DNA of 20,368 nucleotides from Synergistaceae bacterium (GCA_031290815.1 JAISLO010000039.1:1-20368); one strand, 5' to 3'; numbered from the stretch's first letter, positions 1 through 7,690 are shown. Program-made: numbers and translations. Notes: generated from the letters alone by a model not told the origin.

Positions 1-89
1 AGGACCATGATCCCGCCGCACACATCGACTATACCGCAACGAATGCCCTGCGTACCCAAGTCGATTCCAACGAAATATTCTTTATTCAT
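1..89 (-). CDS. FGGY-family carbohydrate kinase, N-terminal fragment (runs off window)
   Basis: Only the first 29 codons are visible; the gene continues past the left edge. The start codon is the complement of 89-87. The translation contains GIDLGTQGIRCGIVD, the ATP-phosphate-binding DLGT motif that opens FGGY sugar kinases, with the usual few residues before it. A weak AAGG ribosome site lies about 9 bases upstream of the start. The gene lies 88 bases after the stop of another FGGY kinase on the same strand, so the leftward operon carries two kinases. The substrate cannot be told from this fragment. Confidence 0.75.
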   Translation of the reverse strand, partial: MNKEYFVGIDLGTQGIRCGIVDVCGGIMV

Positions 90-177
90 CGACTGCGACC
101 TTATTTCTCATCATCGATACCATCTTTACGAACCCGGACACTCGGGCAGTGCCAAAGGTTATCCGTGTCACCCAGCC

Positions 178-1710
178 TCATTTCGATACGTTCTGAATTT
201 GCTCGTACAACGGCCGCAGTTCCACGACCTTTTCACGGTACAGGTTCATATATTTAGCGTATTTTCCGGCCAGACCCGCATCTGGTTTGTACTCCGAGAC
301 CGGTGAAACGTGCTTTTTCGCCACTTCCTTCATGTCCTTGAAAAGGCCGATGGCGTTGCCCGCCAAGATCGCCGCCCCCCACATTGATACGTCCTTTCGA
401 TTCAGGCTGCGGAAAGTCTTTCCCGTCACGTCGGCGAACATCTGCATCCACAGGGGAGATTTCGCTCCCCCTCCGATCATGTTGACGGCGGAAAGATCGT
501 ACTCCGGGTAGAGCCTGTCGATACTCTTCATAGCAAGGGCAAAGTCGTATGTGAAACTCTCGAGAAGCGCGCGGTAGAAGTGCTCAACCCTGTGACTCCA
601 GTTGTGCCCTATCCACAGACCGCGAATTGCGCCATCCAGAGGCATCGAGCTTCCCCCCAGAAGGCCTATGGCCATGACTCCGTCGCAGCCCGGCGACAGG
701 AGCGAGGATTTCTCGTCAATGCGCGCAAACGCTCTTCCAAGATCCTCTCCATCCTTCCTTACGAAGTTATTGACGAACCAGTCAAGTGTTATGCCTGATC
801 CGGCGACAAAGTGAGTGGCGTAAAAATATTTAGGAATCGCGGCGGACAGTACGTCCAGTCTGGATTCCTCCAGATCTGGGCGATATTCTTCAACACAACA
901 GCTGATCTCCCCGTAGGAGCCGGCCTCGAACACCATCTCCCCCGGCGTCACTATGGCCGCACCAAGGCATCCTGCCACTTTGTCGCCCGCTCCCGACACG
1001 AGAGGTATTCCGGACTTGAGGCCAACCTCGCGAGCCATTTCGGTATCCAGCTTTCCACATATATAGTTCGAGTTTACTATCCTCGGAAGGAACTTCTTGT
1101 CAAGTTTGATAGCGTCGCAGATCTCGTCGGACCAACTGTCGTTGCGGATGTCGGACAAACCGGTCCAAGCCGTGTAGGAGCGATCGATCACCGCGTCATC
1201 GACGGGCAGTTTGCCAAGCTTTCCTATGACATATCCGCTGATCATCAGGTACTTGGCAATTTTTTTGTTCTCATCTGGAAATTCAGTCTTATACCACTCG
1301 AACTTGGGCGCCATCGCGGGAAAATTAGTGCCGGCAGTCTCGAGAAACGCGCGTTTCAAGACCGACATCTGCCGCTCGGCATATGGTATGTAGCGCGCGT
1401 CCAGGGAGCACGACCATGTTGTGATGTCCTCCCAATCTCTGCTGACCCCCATGAAACCAGACATCTGTCCCGTGAAGGACATGGCCTCAACGTCCTTGGC
1501 GCGGTCCCCGAGTTCACCAGTTGTCTTTTTAAGGCAGGCTATGACCGATGCGAACAGCTCGTCGCCCTTCTGAATGAAGACGTTCGGGCTTGGCCGGTAA
1601 TCCTTCACAGCCTCGACAGCCTCAGCTATACATTCGCTCTCCTCGTTGTAAACGCCGACTTTGATGAAGCTGGTGCCAAGATCAACAGCCATAAGCAAAG
1701 AATCACCCAT
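178..1710 (-). CDS. FGGY-family carbohydrate kinase (xylulokinase-like)
   Basis: 510 aa, the usual length for FGGY kinases, which use ATP to phosphorylate sugars or polyols in the cytoplasm. The N-terminal phosphate-binding motif VDLGTSFIKVG is at residues 9-19. The probable catalytic base is D243 in SGAGDKVAGCLG, and the second-domain nucleotide-binding motif MIGGGAKSPLW is at 411-421. The start is ATG at 1710 with a GGAGG site 11 bases upstream; M7 is a possible alternative. The gene follows a cupin-like gene by 39 bases, with a second FGGY kinase after it. FGGY specificity (xylulose, fucose, glycerol, erythritol and others) cannot be read safely from motifs. Its position beside a DeoC microcompartment suggests it makes the phosphorylated sugar that feeds that pathway (inference). 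Confidence 0.9.
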   Translation of the reverse strand: MGDSLLMAVDLGTSFIKVGVYNEESECIAEAVEAVKDYRPSPNVFIQKGDELFASVIACLKKTTGELGDRAKDVEAMSFTGQMSGFMGVSRDWEDITTWSCSLDARYIPYAERQMSVLKRAFLETAGTNFPAMAPKFEWYKTEFPDENKKIAKYLMISGYVIGKLGKLPVDDAVIDRSYTAWTGLSDIRNDSWSDEICDAIKLDKKFLPRIVNSNYICGKLDTEMAREVGLKSGIPLVSGAGDKVAGCLGAAIVTPGEMVFEAGSYGEISCCVEEYRPDLEESRLDVLSAAIPKYFYATHFVAGSGITLDWFVNNFVRKDGEDLGRAFARIDEKSSLLSPGCDGVMAIGLLGGSSMPLDGAIRGLWIGHNWSHRVEHFYRALLESFTYDFALAMKSIDRLYPEYDLSAVNMIGGGAKSPLWMQMFADVTGKTFRSLNRKDVSMWGAAILAGNAIGLFKDMKEVAKKHVSPVSEYKPDAGLAGKYAKYMNLYREKVVELRPLYEQIQNVSK

Positions 1711-1749
1711 TTTTATTAAAACCTCCGGTTATGACGTAAATTTTTGTCC

Positions 1750-2226
1750 TTAACCCACTTCGGCCATAAGAGGCGCGCTCAAGTCTGCGAACGACATGTC
1801 GTCATCCTCCGTGCCGCTCGCGAAAATTACCAGAAAAGCCGCGCTCTCGGAGGCTATTGGCATGGGGACGTAGTGCCACGTCGCCGGGCTCAAAAAAACG
1901 GCCTGCCCTCTGCGAAAGTAGAATAACTTCACGTCCGTTACCTCGTCGCGCTCTGGGGTGGGACGGCCCACTGCGCAGACTGCGTCGGCGTCGAGCGCCA
2001 CCAGAATTTCTCCGGTCTTGAAATGGCGCTCGAAGGTCCTAAACCCGCCCTCTCTCCTGCGAGCTACCATAATTCCGGTGCTGATCTTAGACGGCAGCTC
2101 AAACTCCGCGATTTTACCCCAGTACGTGAGCTCATCGTTGTCGGACATACGTCTTTCGTCACTGCGTTGATGCAGGACTTTCCCGTACTCTTTGAAAGCC
2201 TCCGCTGACAGTTCGATCGGTTTCAT
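1750..2226 (-). CDS. Ureidoglycolate lyase (AllA)-like cupin protein
   Basis: 158 aa, close to the usual AllA-family length. The cupin core shows in RTFERHFKTGEILVALDAD, AVGRPTPE and VFLSPATWHYVPMP, whose histidine is a likely ligand. This pattern resembles the ureidoglycolate lyase family (Pfam Ureidogly_lyase), which cleaves ureidoglycolate to glyoxylate and urea. No other allantoin or purine catabolic gene is present. A different role on a sugar acid or lactone, or as a sugar-processing cupin, is at least as likely in this operon. The start at 2226 is supported by GGGGAG 6 bases upstream. It appears to be the first gene of the leftward kinase operon and diverges from the SorC-type regulator. 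Confidence 0.65.
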   Translation of the reverse strand: MKPIELSAEAFKEYGKVLHQRSDERRMSDNDELTYWGKIAEFELPSKISTGIMVARRREGGFRTFERHFKTGEILVALDADAVCAVGRPTPERDEVTDVKLFYFRRGQAVFLSPATWHYVPMPIASESAAFLVIFASGTEDDDMSFADLSAPLMAEVG

Positions 2227-2285
2227 ATCTACTCCCCTCTCTATTATTACCGAATTTTTTCAAAAAGCGTTCGAGTAATTGATAG

Positions 2286-2316
2286 AGTATACCTGACGCC
2301 TCGCGTATCCTACGCG
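2286..2316 (-). promoter_or_regulatory. Weak leftward -10 element with adjacent palindrome CGCGTA-TCC-TACGCG
   Basis: On the - strand TATACT (complement of 2286-2291) lies 60 bases before the cupin start and matches a -10 box. No good -35 is seen. Ten bases upstream is a perfect 6-bp inverted repeat, CGCGTA-TCC-TACGCG (2302-2316), lying where the spacer and -35 would be. It could be an operator for the kinase operon. Both calls rest on sequence only. Confidence 0.3.
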
Positions 2317-2499
2317 CACCACTGCCCTCCGCCCAACTCAAACCCAGACGCCGGCTCTATAAATCTCCGCGTTTGCCTGTCAATCTCTCGGTAGAACGTG
2401 CCGCAAAAAAACACTTGCCAACATGAAATGACGGACATTCCGAATACTTCGAGATTGTCATCTATTAAAAAACACAGACTTTTTGGCACGACCATTATT

Positions 2500-2519
2500 T
2501 GAGAAGCTAGTTCTTCTCA
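2500..2519. promoter_or_regulatory. Perfect 7-bp inverted repeat, candidate operator
   Basis: TGAGAAG-CTAGTT-CTTCTCA has fully complementary 7-base arms and a 6-base centre, 20 bp in all. It sits near the middle of the divergent control region. It lacks a T-run, so it is not a typical terminator. A dimeric regulator site is the simplest reading, but no known consensus was matched. Confidence 0.35.
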
Positions 2520-2686
2520 GACGAGACGACATAGCAAAAAGTCATGTCATCATCTTGTTGATAGCTCTAAGCGTATTTATGGTATATTCATTGAGTATTA
2601 AAGTCAATAGAATCCGACGGTCTCGGCATCACCCGATGTGGATTTGGATATTTTGTACTGTATCGAGAGTAGATTTGCTAAAAATT

Positions 2687-2792
2687 TGAAATAAATTGCA
2701 CGTTTCTGAATTTGCGTGACTCAGATTGACTTTGTGCTGTCAGAGAGATATTATCTTCACATATCATAGCGGCGTGAAATTAATACGTTTCA
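2687..2792 (+). promoter_or_regulatory. Repeated TGAAAT...ACGTTTC element flanking the regulator promoter
   Basis: TGAAAT-N7-ACGTTTC (2687-2706) lies just upstream of the -35 box. TGAAAT-N4-ACGTTTCA (2775-2792) lies just downstream of the expected transcript start. The second copy has TGAAA/TTTCA inverted arms. A further TTCAC at 2756-2760 pairs with GTGAA at 2774-2778. Two similar sites bracketing a promoter are what an autoregulated SorC-family protein could use for looping or repression. The unequal spacing weakens the case. Confidence 0.35.
2726..2754 (+). promoter_or_regulatory. Sigma-70-type promoter for the regulator / BMC operon
   Basis: TTGACT (2726-2731) and TATTAT (2749-2754) are separated by exactly 17 bases, each one mismatch from the housekeeping consensus. 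Transcription would start near 2761, giving a leader of about 72 bases before the regulator ATG at 2834. No other comparable promoter appears before the BMC genes, so it may drive the long + strand operon. Confidence 0.65.
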
Positions 2793-2833
2793 TTTTATGA
2801 CTTCAGTAATTTATAGATAAGATAGGTACGCGA

Positions 2834-3811
2834 ATGACTAAAAATATCGACAGCGACGAGCTGAATTTGATGCTCAATGTCGTCAAGAAATACTACGAAA
2901 TGGGCATGACACAGGAACAGATCGCCAAAGAGGAATTCATATCGAAATCTTCTGTGTGCCGTCTAATAAAAAAAGCATCAGCGAACGGGATAATCAGTTT
3001 CAGTATAAATTACCCGGTTGACGCTGTGGATGACCTCGAAAATGAGTTTTACCGATATTTCGACATAGACAGGGTGGTCATAGCTCCGACATCCGGCGAC
3101 GACATCGATGCCAGAATGAGAGGTACGTGCCGGCTCGTTGCTTCCGATATATGCAAGATGATACTGCCGAACGACATTCTCGCCGTATCGTGGGGGCTTA
3201 CGATGGACCAGTTGGCAAGTACGTTCGCGACCGAGATCATCATCAACAAAAAGTGCGACAAGGTCGTTATGATGAACGGTTCAATAGCGAGCGAGGTACA
3301 TTCGACAAAATCGAGTTACATTGTGGGACAATTCGCCGACTTTTTCTCCGCGAGGGGATATTTAATGCCAGTGCCGATGATCGTCGATACGAAGGAGACG
3401 GCAGATATGCTGAAGGCGGATTCCCACATCAAGTATGTACTCGAATACGCCGGAGCGTCGCGGCTGGCTGTGTTCAGCATCGGAGCGGCATCGTACGAAT
3501 CGGTGCTCCGCAAACGGGGCGCGTATTCAAAGGAGGATTACGACGACGTTCTCACCAAGGGCGCTGTTGGCGACATAATAGGGCGGTGTTTCGACATAAA
3601 CGGGAATCTGGTGAGTACCTCGATAGACGACCGAATAATGGGAATAGACATGAAGATTCTCAAATCAAAAAAGATTCGCATGGGAATAGGGGTGGGTAGC
3701 AACAAGGCAAGGGCGATTATAGGAGCGCTAAAGGGGGGTATGGTGAACCGCCTTTATATGGACAGCGTGACAGCGAAGGAAGTAAGGCGGCTTCTCAGCG
3801 TCGCACAGTGA
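2834..3811 (+). CDS. SorC/DeoR-family sugar-phosphate-binding transcriptional regulator
   Basis: 325 aa. An N-terminal helix-turn-helix lies at about residues 25-47 (MTQEQIAKEEFISKSSVCRL), followed by the SorC sugar-binding domain with its typical segments SWGLTMDQLA, NGSIASE and IVGQFADFFSARGY. This is the domain layout of Bacillus subtilis DeoR, CggR and SorC, which bind phosphorylated sugars; B. subtilis DeoR responds to deoxyribose-5-phosphate. The ATG at 2834 has only a weak GATAGG site. The gene is divergent from the kinase operon and 33 bases ahead of the first dehydrogenase. It probably controls both directions. Its effector is likely the sugar phosphate consumed by the DeoC pathway (inference). 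Confidence 0.9.
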   Translation: MTKNIDSDELNLMLNVVKKYYEMGMTQEQIAKEEFISKSSVCRLIKKASANGIISFSINYPVDAVDDLENEFYRYFDIDRVVIAPTSGDDIDARMRGTCRLVASDICKMILPNDILAVSWGLTMDQLASTFATEIIINKKCDKVVMMNGSIASEVHSTKSSYIVGQFADFFSARGYLMPVPMIVDTKETADMLKADSHIKYVLEYAGASRLAVFSIGAASYESVLRKRGAYSKEDYDDVLTKGAVGDIIGRCFDINGNLVSTSIDDRIMGIDMKILKSKKIRMGIGVGSNKARAIIGALKGGMVNRLYMDSVTAKEVRRLLSVAQ

Positions 3812-3844
3812 ATCTAATCTGGTGATATAAGGAGATCAGGACCG

Positions 3845-4906
3845 ATGAAGGCCGTAATGATGTATAAACCAAAGAATCTCAAAGTTGAAGAAGTCCCTGA
3901 GCCGAAGCCTGGGAGGAACGAGGTACTGGTTAAGGTAATTGCGTGCGGTGTCTGCGGTTCAGACATACCGCGCATCAACAAATTCGGCGCGCATGTTTCA
4001 CCGATCATTCCGGGACACGAGTTCTCCGGCAAAATAGTGGAAGCCGGCGCGGACGTGACCAAGTTCAAGGTCGGCGACAGGGTCACAGTACCGCCGTTGA
4101 TCCCCTGCTACAAGTGCGAATGGTGCGAAAGGGGGATTTATTCCCTATGCGCATCATACGACTACTTCGGCTCAAGAAGACATGGAGCCATGGCTCAGTA
4201 CGTAACGGTACCCGAGGAGAATCTGTTAAAGCTGCCGGATAAAGTGGGTTATTTGGACGCCGCCACTACGGATCCCTGCGCGAATGCCCTGCATGGTCTG
4301 GCCCAGTCGAGGCTTCAAAGCGGCGAGGTGTTCGTGGCTTACGGAGCTGGCCCCATAGGGCTTTTCGCGATACAGGTGGGTCGCGTAAGGGGCGCTTCCG
4401 CTGTTATCGCGGTGGACATAGGCGAGCGCAAGACCGAAATAGCAAAAAAATGCGGCGCTGACATAGTTATAGATGCCGCGAAAGATGACCCGGCGGAAAT
4501 AATAAAGAAAGCAACCGGGGGTAAGATGGCCGATGTCGTCATAGATTTCACCGGCGCCCCTCCAGCCCAGAAAAAGGCGATCGACTGCGCTGGCAAGATG
4601 GCAAGAGTAGTGCTCCTCGGAATTTCCCACAGCGGGCTTCCGCTCGACGAACATCAGGTAGACAACATCATGCGCGGGCAAATATCGCTGATAGGCTCGT
4701 GGAATTCGTTCACGAAGCCATTTCCAGGAAACGACTGGTACGAGGGACTGCGGCTGTTCGATGAGGGCAAAATTTCCTCCGAGCACATGATAAGCCATAA
4801 ATTGCCGCTAGATGAAGCCCCTGATATATTCAACAAAATCGACGCGGGCGGCATGTTTTTCAACAAGGTCATGTTTCTCCCCAACGGGGAGAATTTCGAC
4901 GGGTAA
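3845..4906 (+). CDS. Zinc-dependent medium-chain dehydrogenase, galactitol-1-phosphate 5-dehydrogenase (GatD)-like
   Basis: 353 aa, normal for medium-chain dehydrogenases (MDR). Likely catalytic zinc ligands are C37 (GVCGSD) and H58-E59 (GHEFSG); the third region reads DP where EP is usual. Structural zinc cysteines are C88, C91, C94 and C102. The NAD-binding motif GAGPIG is at 167-172. The segments FGSRRHG and LIGSWNSFTKPFPGNDW closely recall E. coli GatD, which oxidises galactitol-1-phosphate to tagatose-6-phosphate. A related polyol phosphate is the likely substrate. AGGAG lies 10 bases before the ATG. No N-terminal extension is seen, so the enzyme probably acts outside the microcompartment, preparing its substrate. 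Confidence 0.88.
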   Translation: MKAVMMYKPKNLKVEEVPEPKPGRNEVLVKVIACGVCGSDIPRINKFGAHVSPIIPGHEFSGKIVEAGADVTKFKVGDRVTVPPLIPCYKCEWCERGIYSLCASYDYFGSRRHGAMAQYVTVPEENLLKLPDKVGYLDAATTDPCANALHGLAQSRLQSGEVFVAYGAGPIGLFAIQVGRVRGASAVIAVDIGERKTEIAKKCGADIVIDAAKDDPAEIIKKATGGKMADVVIDFTGAPPAQKKAIDCAGKMARVVLLGISHSGLPLDEHQVDNIMRGQISLIGSWNSFTKPFPGNDWYEGLRLFDEGKISSEHMISHKLPLDEAPDIFNKIDAGGMFFNKVMFLPNGENFDG

Positions 4907-4919
4907 AGGAGAACTCAAA

Positions 4920-5960
4920 ATGCTGGCTTGCATTTTCAGGAACGGACATTTCGAACTTGCGGAGAAGGAAGCGCCGCACGCCTCACAGGGCGGCGCGGTG
5001 ATAAAAGTTAAAGCTACATCAATTTGCGGAACCGATTTCAGAACCTACAAGCACGGCAGCAACAAGATATGCGAAGGTATCACAGTCGGGCACGAGGTAT
5101 GCGGGGAGATTGTCGAGATTGGATCGGGCGTCACCGGGTTTGCCAAGGGCGACCTCGTGACGGTGACTCCAGCTCTGGGATGCGGCGAATGCTACATGTG
5201 CGCGAAGGGTCACTCCAACATGTGCGACAATCTCCGGACGCTGGGGTATCAATTCGACGGATCGTTCGCCGAGTACATGGAAATCCCGGCGCCCTTTTTC
5301 GCGAACGACCACGTGAACCGCGTCTCGCCATCGGTAAAACCTGAAGCCGCGGCCCTTGCTGAGCCGGTTGCCTGTGCTGTCAACGCGCAGGAGTTTTTGC
5401 GCATAGAAGACGGCGACTACGTGGCAATATTCGGTTCTGGTTTTATCGGCTGCACACACGCTGAACTCGCCATTGCCCAGAATGCATCGAAAGTTGTGAT
5501 GATAGAGCCTAACGCCGACAGATTGAAAACGGCTTTGCAGTATATACCGGGCATATATCCTGTAACCGGAGGCGATGACGTGGAGCGGTCAGTCAGCGAG
5601 ATAACGGGCGGCAGGGGCGCCGATGTAGTGATAGTGGCCTGTTCGGTCGGGGCGGCGCAGGCGGACGCGCAGAAGATAACAGCGAAGCGCGGCAGGATAA
5701 GCCTGTTCGGCGGGCTGCCCGGAGACGGAAAAGGGTTCATAGACAGTAATATCGTCCACTACAAGGAACTGGGGATATTCGGAGTGCATGCCTCAACTGC
5801 GCGGCAAAATCGCAAGGTGCTTGAATGGCTTGCGAACGGGAAAATAGAGACTGGCAAATATATAGCAGGAAGATATCCGCTCAAGGATATAATGAAGGCG
5901 TTCGACGACGTCGACAGGAAAGGCATCATGAAAGCGGTCATCGTCGACGAGGGATATTAA
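4920..5960 (+). CDS. Zinc-dependent medium-chain alcohol/polyol dehydrogenase
   Basis: 346 aa from the ATG at 4920, which has AAAGGAG just upstream. The open frame extends back to 4812, but that part overlaps the preceding gene and lacks homologous sequence. Likely catalytic zinc ligands are C36 (ICGTD), H58-E59 (GHEVCG) and E148 (AEPVAC). Structural zinc cysteines are C88, C91, C94 and C102. The Rossmann motif GSGFIG is at 172-177. The family includes sorbitol and threonine dehydrogenases. Only 13 bases separate it from the GatD-like gene, and the two are diverged paralogues, which suggests two oxidation steps or two substrates. It has no encapsulation-type extension. It could also reduce acetaldehyde to ethanol, though the sequence favours polyols. 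Confidence 0.85.
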   Translation: MLACIFRNGHFELAEKEAPHASQGGAVIKVKATSICGTDFRTYKHGSNKICEGITVGHEVCGEIVEIGSGVTGFAKGDLVTVTPALGCGECYMCAKGHSNMCDNLRTLGYQFDGSFAEYMEIPAPFFANDHVNRVSPSVKPEAAALAEPVACAVNAQEFLRIEDGDYVAIFGSGFIGCTHAELAIAQNASKVVMIEPNADRLKTALQYIPGIYPVTGGDDVERSVSEITGGRGADVVIVACSVGAAQADAQKITAKRGRISLFGGLPGDGKGFIDSNIVHYKELGIFGVHASTARQNRKVLEWLANGKIETGKYIAGRYPLKDIMKAFDDVDRKGIMKAVIVDEGY

Positions 5961-5978
5961 GGCTTCTCAGTCGCGATC

Positions 5979-6626
5979 ATGAACGGAGCTGGCGGGGAGC
6001 TCGCGGAGAGGGTGAGAGACGCCGTACTCGCCGCGATATATCGGAAATACGGGGTCAGGTATGTGCCGGTGGCGATTTCGAACCGGCACGCGCATCTTTG
6101 CCGAGAGGACGTGGAGGCGCTGTTCGGGTCGGGTTACGCGTTGACGCCGGTGAAGCCCTTGTCTCAGCCGGGTCAGTTCGCGGCGAAAGAGACTGTCACT
6201 CTGGTCGGCCCCAGGGGGAAAATAGAAAACGTGCGGGTGCTGGGACCGGAGAGAGACAAGACTCAGGTCGAAATATCGGTGACCGACTCGTACAGGCTGG
6301 GAATAAATCCCGTCGTCCGAATGTCCGGCGATGTGGCGGGCAGCCCTGGCGCGAGGCTGGAGACCCCCGGCGGCGCGGTTGTGCTGACGTGCGGCGTCAT
6401 AGTCGCGGCCAGGCATCTTCATATTTCCGACTCTCAGGCCGCCGAGATGGGATTCTTCGACGGGCAGGTCATAACTCTGCAAACTTCAGGCATTCGCGGC
6501 GCGGTTCTGAAAAATGTCGTCGTGAGGAGCGGGGCTGAGTATAGAATGGAAGCTCATCTCGACCTGGACGAGGCAAACGCGGCGTTTCTGAAAAACGGCG
6601 ACGCTATGGAAGCGGTAACGGGCTGA
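5979..6626 (+). CDS. pduL: PduL-type phosphate acyltransferase, BMC core enzyme
   Basis: 215 aa, the normal PduL length. It converts acyl-CoA plus phosphate to acyl-phosphate plus CoA, recycling CoA inside the shell. Two zinc-binding HxH motifs are present: SNRHAHL (H37, H39) and ARHLHIS (H146, H148), one in each PduL domain. The N-terminus (residues 7-25, ELAERVRDAVLAAIYRKYG) forms an amphipathic helix like the encapsulation peptides of BMC-associated PduL. The start is fixed by an in-frame stop at 5958; its ribosome site is weak, and translation may be coupled to the gene before it, which ends 18 bases earlier. With an aldolase releasing acetaldehyde, the substrate is probably acetyl-CoA. 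Confidence 0.93.
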   Translation: MNGAGGELAERVRDAVLAAIYRKYGVRYVPVAISNRHAHLCREDVEALFGSGYALTPVKPLSQPGQFAAKETVTLVGPRGKIENVRVLGPERDKTQVEISVTDSYRLGINPVVRMSGDVAGSPGARLETPGGAVVLTCGVIVAARHLHISDSQAAEMGFFDGQVITLQTSGIRGAVLKNVVVRSGAEYRMEAHLDLDEANAAFLKNGDAMEAVTG

Positions 6627-6633
6627 GCCTGTC

Positions 6634-7320
6634 GTGCTTGGTGACGTCTTGGACGACAGACAGAAGAAACTGCTGATAAACAGAATCGTTCAGGAGGTTC
6701 TGCACAGAATCGGCGCTCTGGAGGACGCGAAAGAAAATGTGTCGGGCACCCTAGTCCTCGTCACGTCGTATGTACCGTCTCCGAGGACGGCGCTGGAGCA
6801 GCTCAGACGAGATTTCGGCGGTGAACTGTCGTTTGTGTGCATGGGGGCACAAAATCCTTTCGCGCTGGAGAAAGCCCTCGTGTCTGGCACAGGAGAGGAC
6901 GACAGGGTGACAGAGGCGGTCATGGGGGCCGCGCGAGTCGTTCTCCTGTCCCCCCGGATAAGCTTTCTGGAAAGCATATCGCAGGGCAGGGACGACGATT
7001 TCGCAACGCATCTTGTCATACGAAGCCTGCTGTGGATGAGGGAAGTGAGCGTGATGCTCGACTTCGTACCGCCGCGTTTCAGGAGGAACACGCTTTTTGA
7101 AAAACTGGCCGACCTCATTGCGGCGCTGGAAGATATGGGGATGAAAATACTGACTTATAAATGCGCCTCGGCCGCCCCGGAGAGAGCGTCCCTGGTTACC
7201 GAGGCCGACGTGCTGAGGGCTTGGAAGGAAAGGCGGCCGGAAATACTGTGTGAGCCGAGGGCGATAATCACCCCGGCCGCCAGGGACAAGTCCGTGGAGC
7301 TCGGGATAAGAATAAATTGA
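6634..7320 (+). CDS. pduM: PduM-like BMC protein with possible flavoprotein-type fold
   Basis: 228 aa from a GTG start at 6634, 7 bases after pduL. The segment VVLLSPRISFLESISQGRDDDFATH (split across about residues 110-135) and the end AIITPAARDKSVELGIRIN follow the pattern of PduM, a protein of uncertain function needed for normal Pdu compartments. The family match is from memory. The same segment also resembles the 'APxTxNxxAKIAxGxxDNLxT' region of flavoprotein (HFCD/UbiX-like) proteins. Residues about 8-27 (DRQKKLLINRIVQEVLHRIG) form an encapsulation-peptide-like amphipathic helix. At 228 aa it is clearly longer than enterobacterial PduM, about 163 aa. The ribosome site is weak. Confidence 0.65.
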   Translation: MLGDVLDDRQKKLLINRIVQEVLHRIGALEDAKENVSGTLVLVTSYVPSPRTALEQLRRDFGGELSFVCMGAQNPFALEKALVSGTGEDDRVTEAVMGAARVVLLSPRISFLESISQGRDDDFATHLVIRSLLWMREVSVMLDFVPPRFRRNTLFEKLADLIAALEDMGMKILTYKCASAAPERASLVTEADVLRAWKERRPEILCEPRAIITPAARDKSVELGIRIN

Positions 7321-7351
7321 CGGCGGGATCTGCGCTGGATGGGGGAAGCAG

Positions 7352-7672
7352 ATGCAATTAGCCAGGGTTAAGGGTACTGTTGTGAGCACCAATAAAACGG
7401 AGAAATTGAACGGCCTCAAATTGCTGATAGTCAAGCCCATCGACATCGAGACGTTCGATGAGAAGGGCAGCTTGGTCGTTGCCATCGACACGGTCGGCGC
7501 AGGAGAGGGCGAGGTAGTGATGTGCGTCGGCGGAAGCTCGTCCCGGCAGACGAGCATCACGGACGGAAAACCGGTGGATCAGTCGATAATAGCCATTATA
7601 GACTCCGTCGACATAAGCGGCGAAAGAGTTTTCGAAAAATTCAAAGCCGAACGGGAAGAAAAAATCCAATAA
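7352..7672 (+). CDS. eutN: BMC-P vertex protein, EutN/CcmL family (copy 1)
   Basis: 106 aa. EutN/CcmL proteins form pentamers that cap the vertices of the icosahedral shell. Typical features are the opening MQLARVKGTVVSTNK, the LNGLKLLIVKP strand, the VVAIDTVGAGEGEVVMCVGGSSSR core and the SIIAIIDSVDI end. The C-terminal tail from about residue 92 (ERVFEKFKAEREEKIQ) is charged and longer than in the other two copies, and could contact cargo or neighbouring tiles (inference). The ATG at 7352 has GGGGAA a few bases upstream. It lies between the PduM-like gene and the aldehyde dehydrogenase. Confidence 0.92.
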   Translation: MQLARVKGTVVSTNKTEKLNGLKLLIVKPIDIETFDEKGSLVVAIDTVGAGEGEVVMCVGGSSSRQTSITDGKPVDQSIIAIIDSVDISGERVFEKFKAEREEKIQ

Positions 7673-7690
7673 TTCAAGAGGTCTGAAAAA

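Larger units (their letters stand above)
2227..2833. other. Divergent intergenic control region, 607 bp
   Basis: An AT-rich stretch between the leftward cupin-kinase operon and the rightward regulator and BMC operon. I see no credible gene in it; short open frames of 60-68 codons occur on both strands but lack ribosome sites and family motifs. It holds one strong rightward promoter, a weak leftward -10 element, and three sets of inverted-repeat sequences, listed separately. Confidence 0.7.

Noticed and set aside
811..1719. 302-codon open frame on the + strand
   Set aside because: Antisense to the FGGY kinase, which has all family motifs and a good ribosome site; the + frame has neither.
2483..2689. 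Small open frame with a hydrophobic stretch in the control region
   Set aside because: Non-ATG start, no ribosome site, and hydrophobic residues expected by chance in AT-rich DNA; it also overlaps candidate regulatory repeats.
3823..3831. TG-A-TATAAG, resembling an extended -10 promoter before the GatD-like gene
   Set aside because: It overlaps the Shine-Dalgarno site and would start transcription only about 7 bases before the ATG, so it is more likely ribosome-site sequence.
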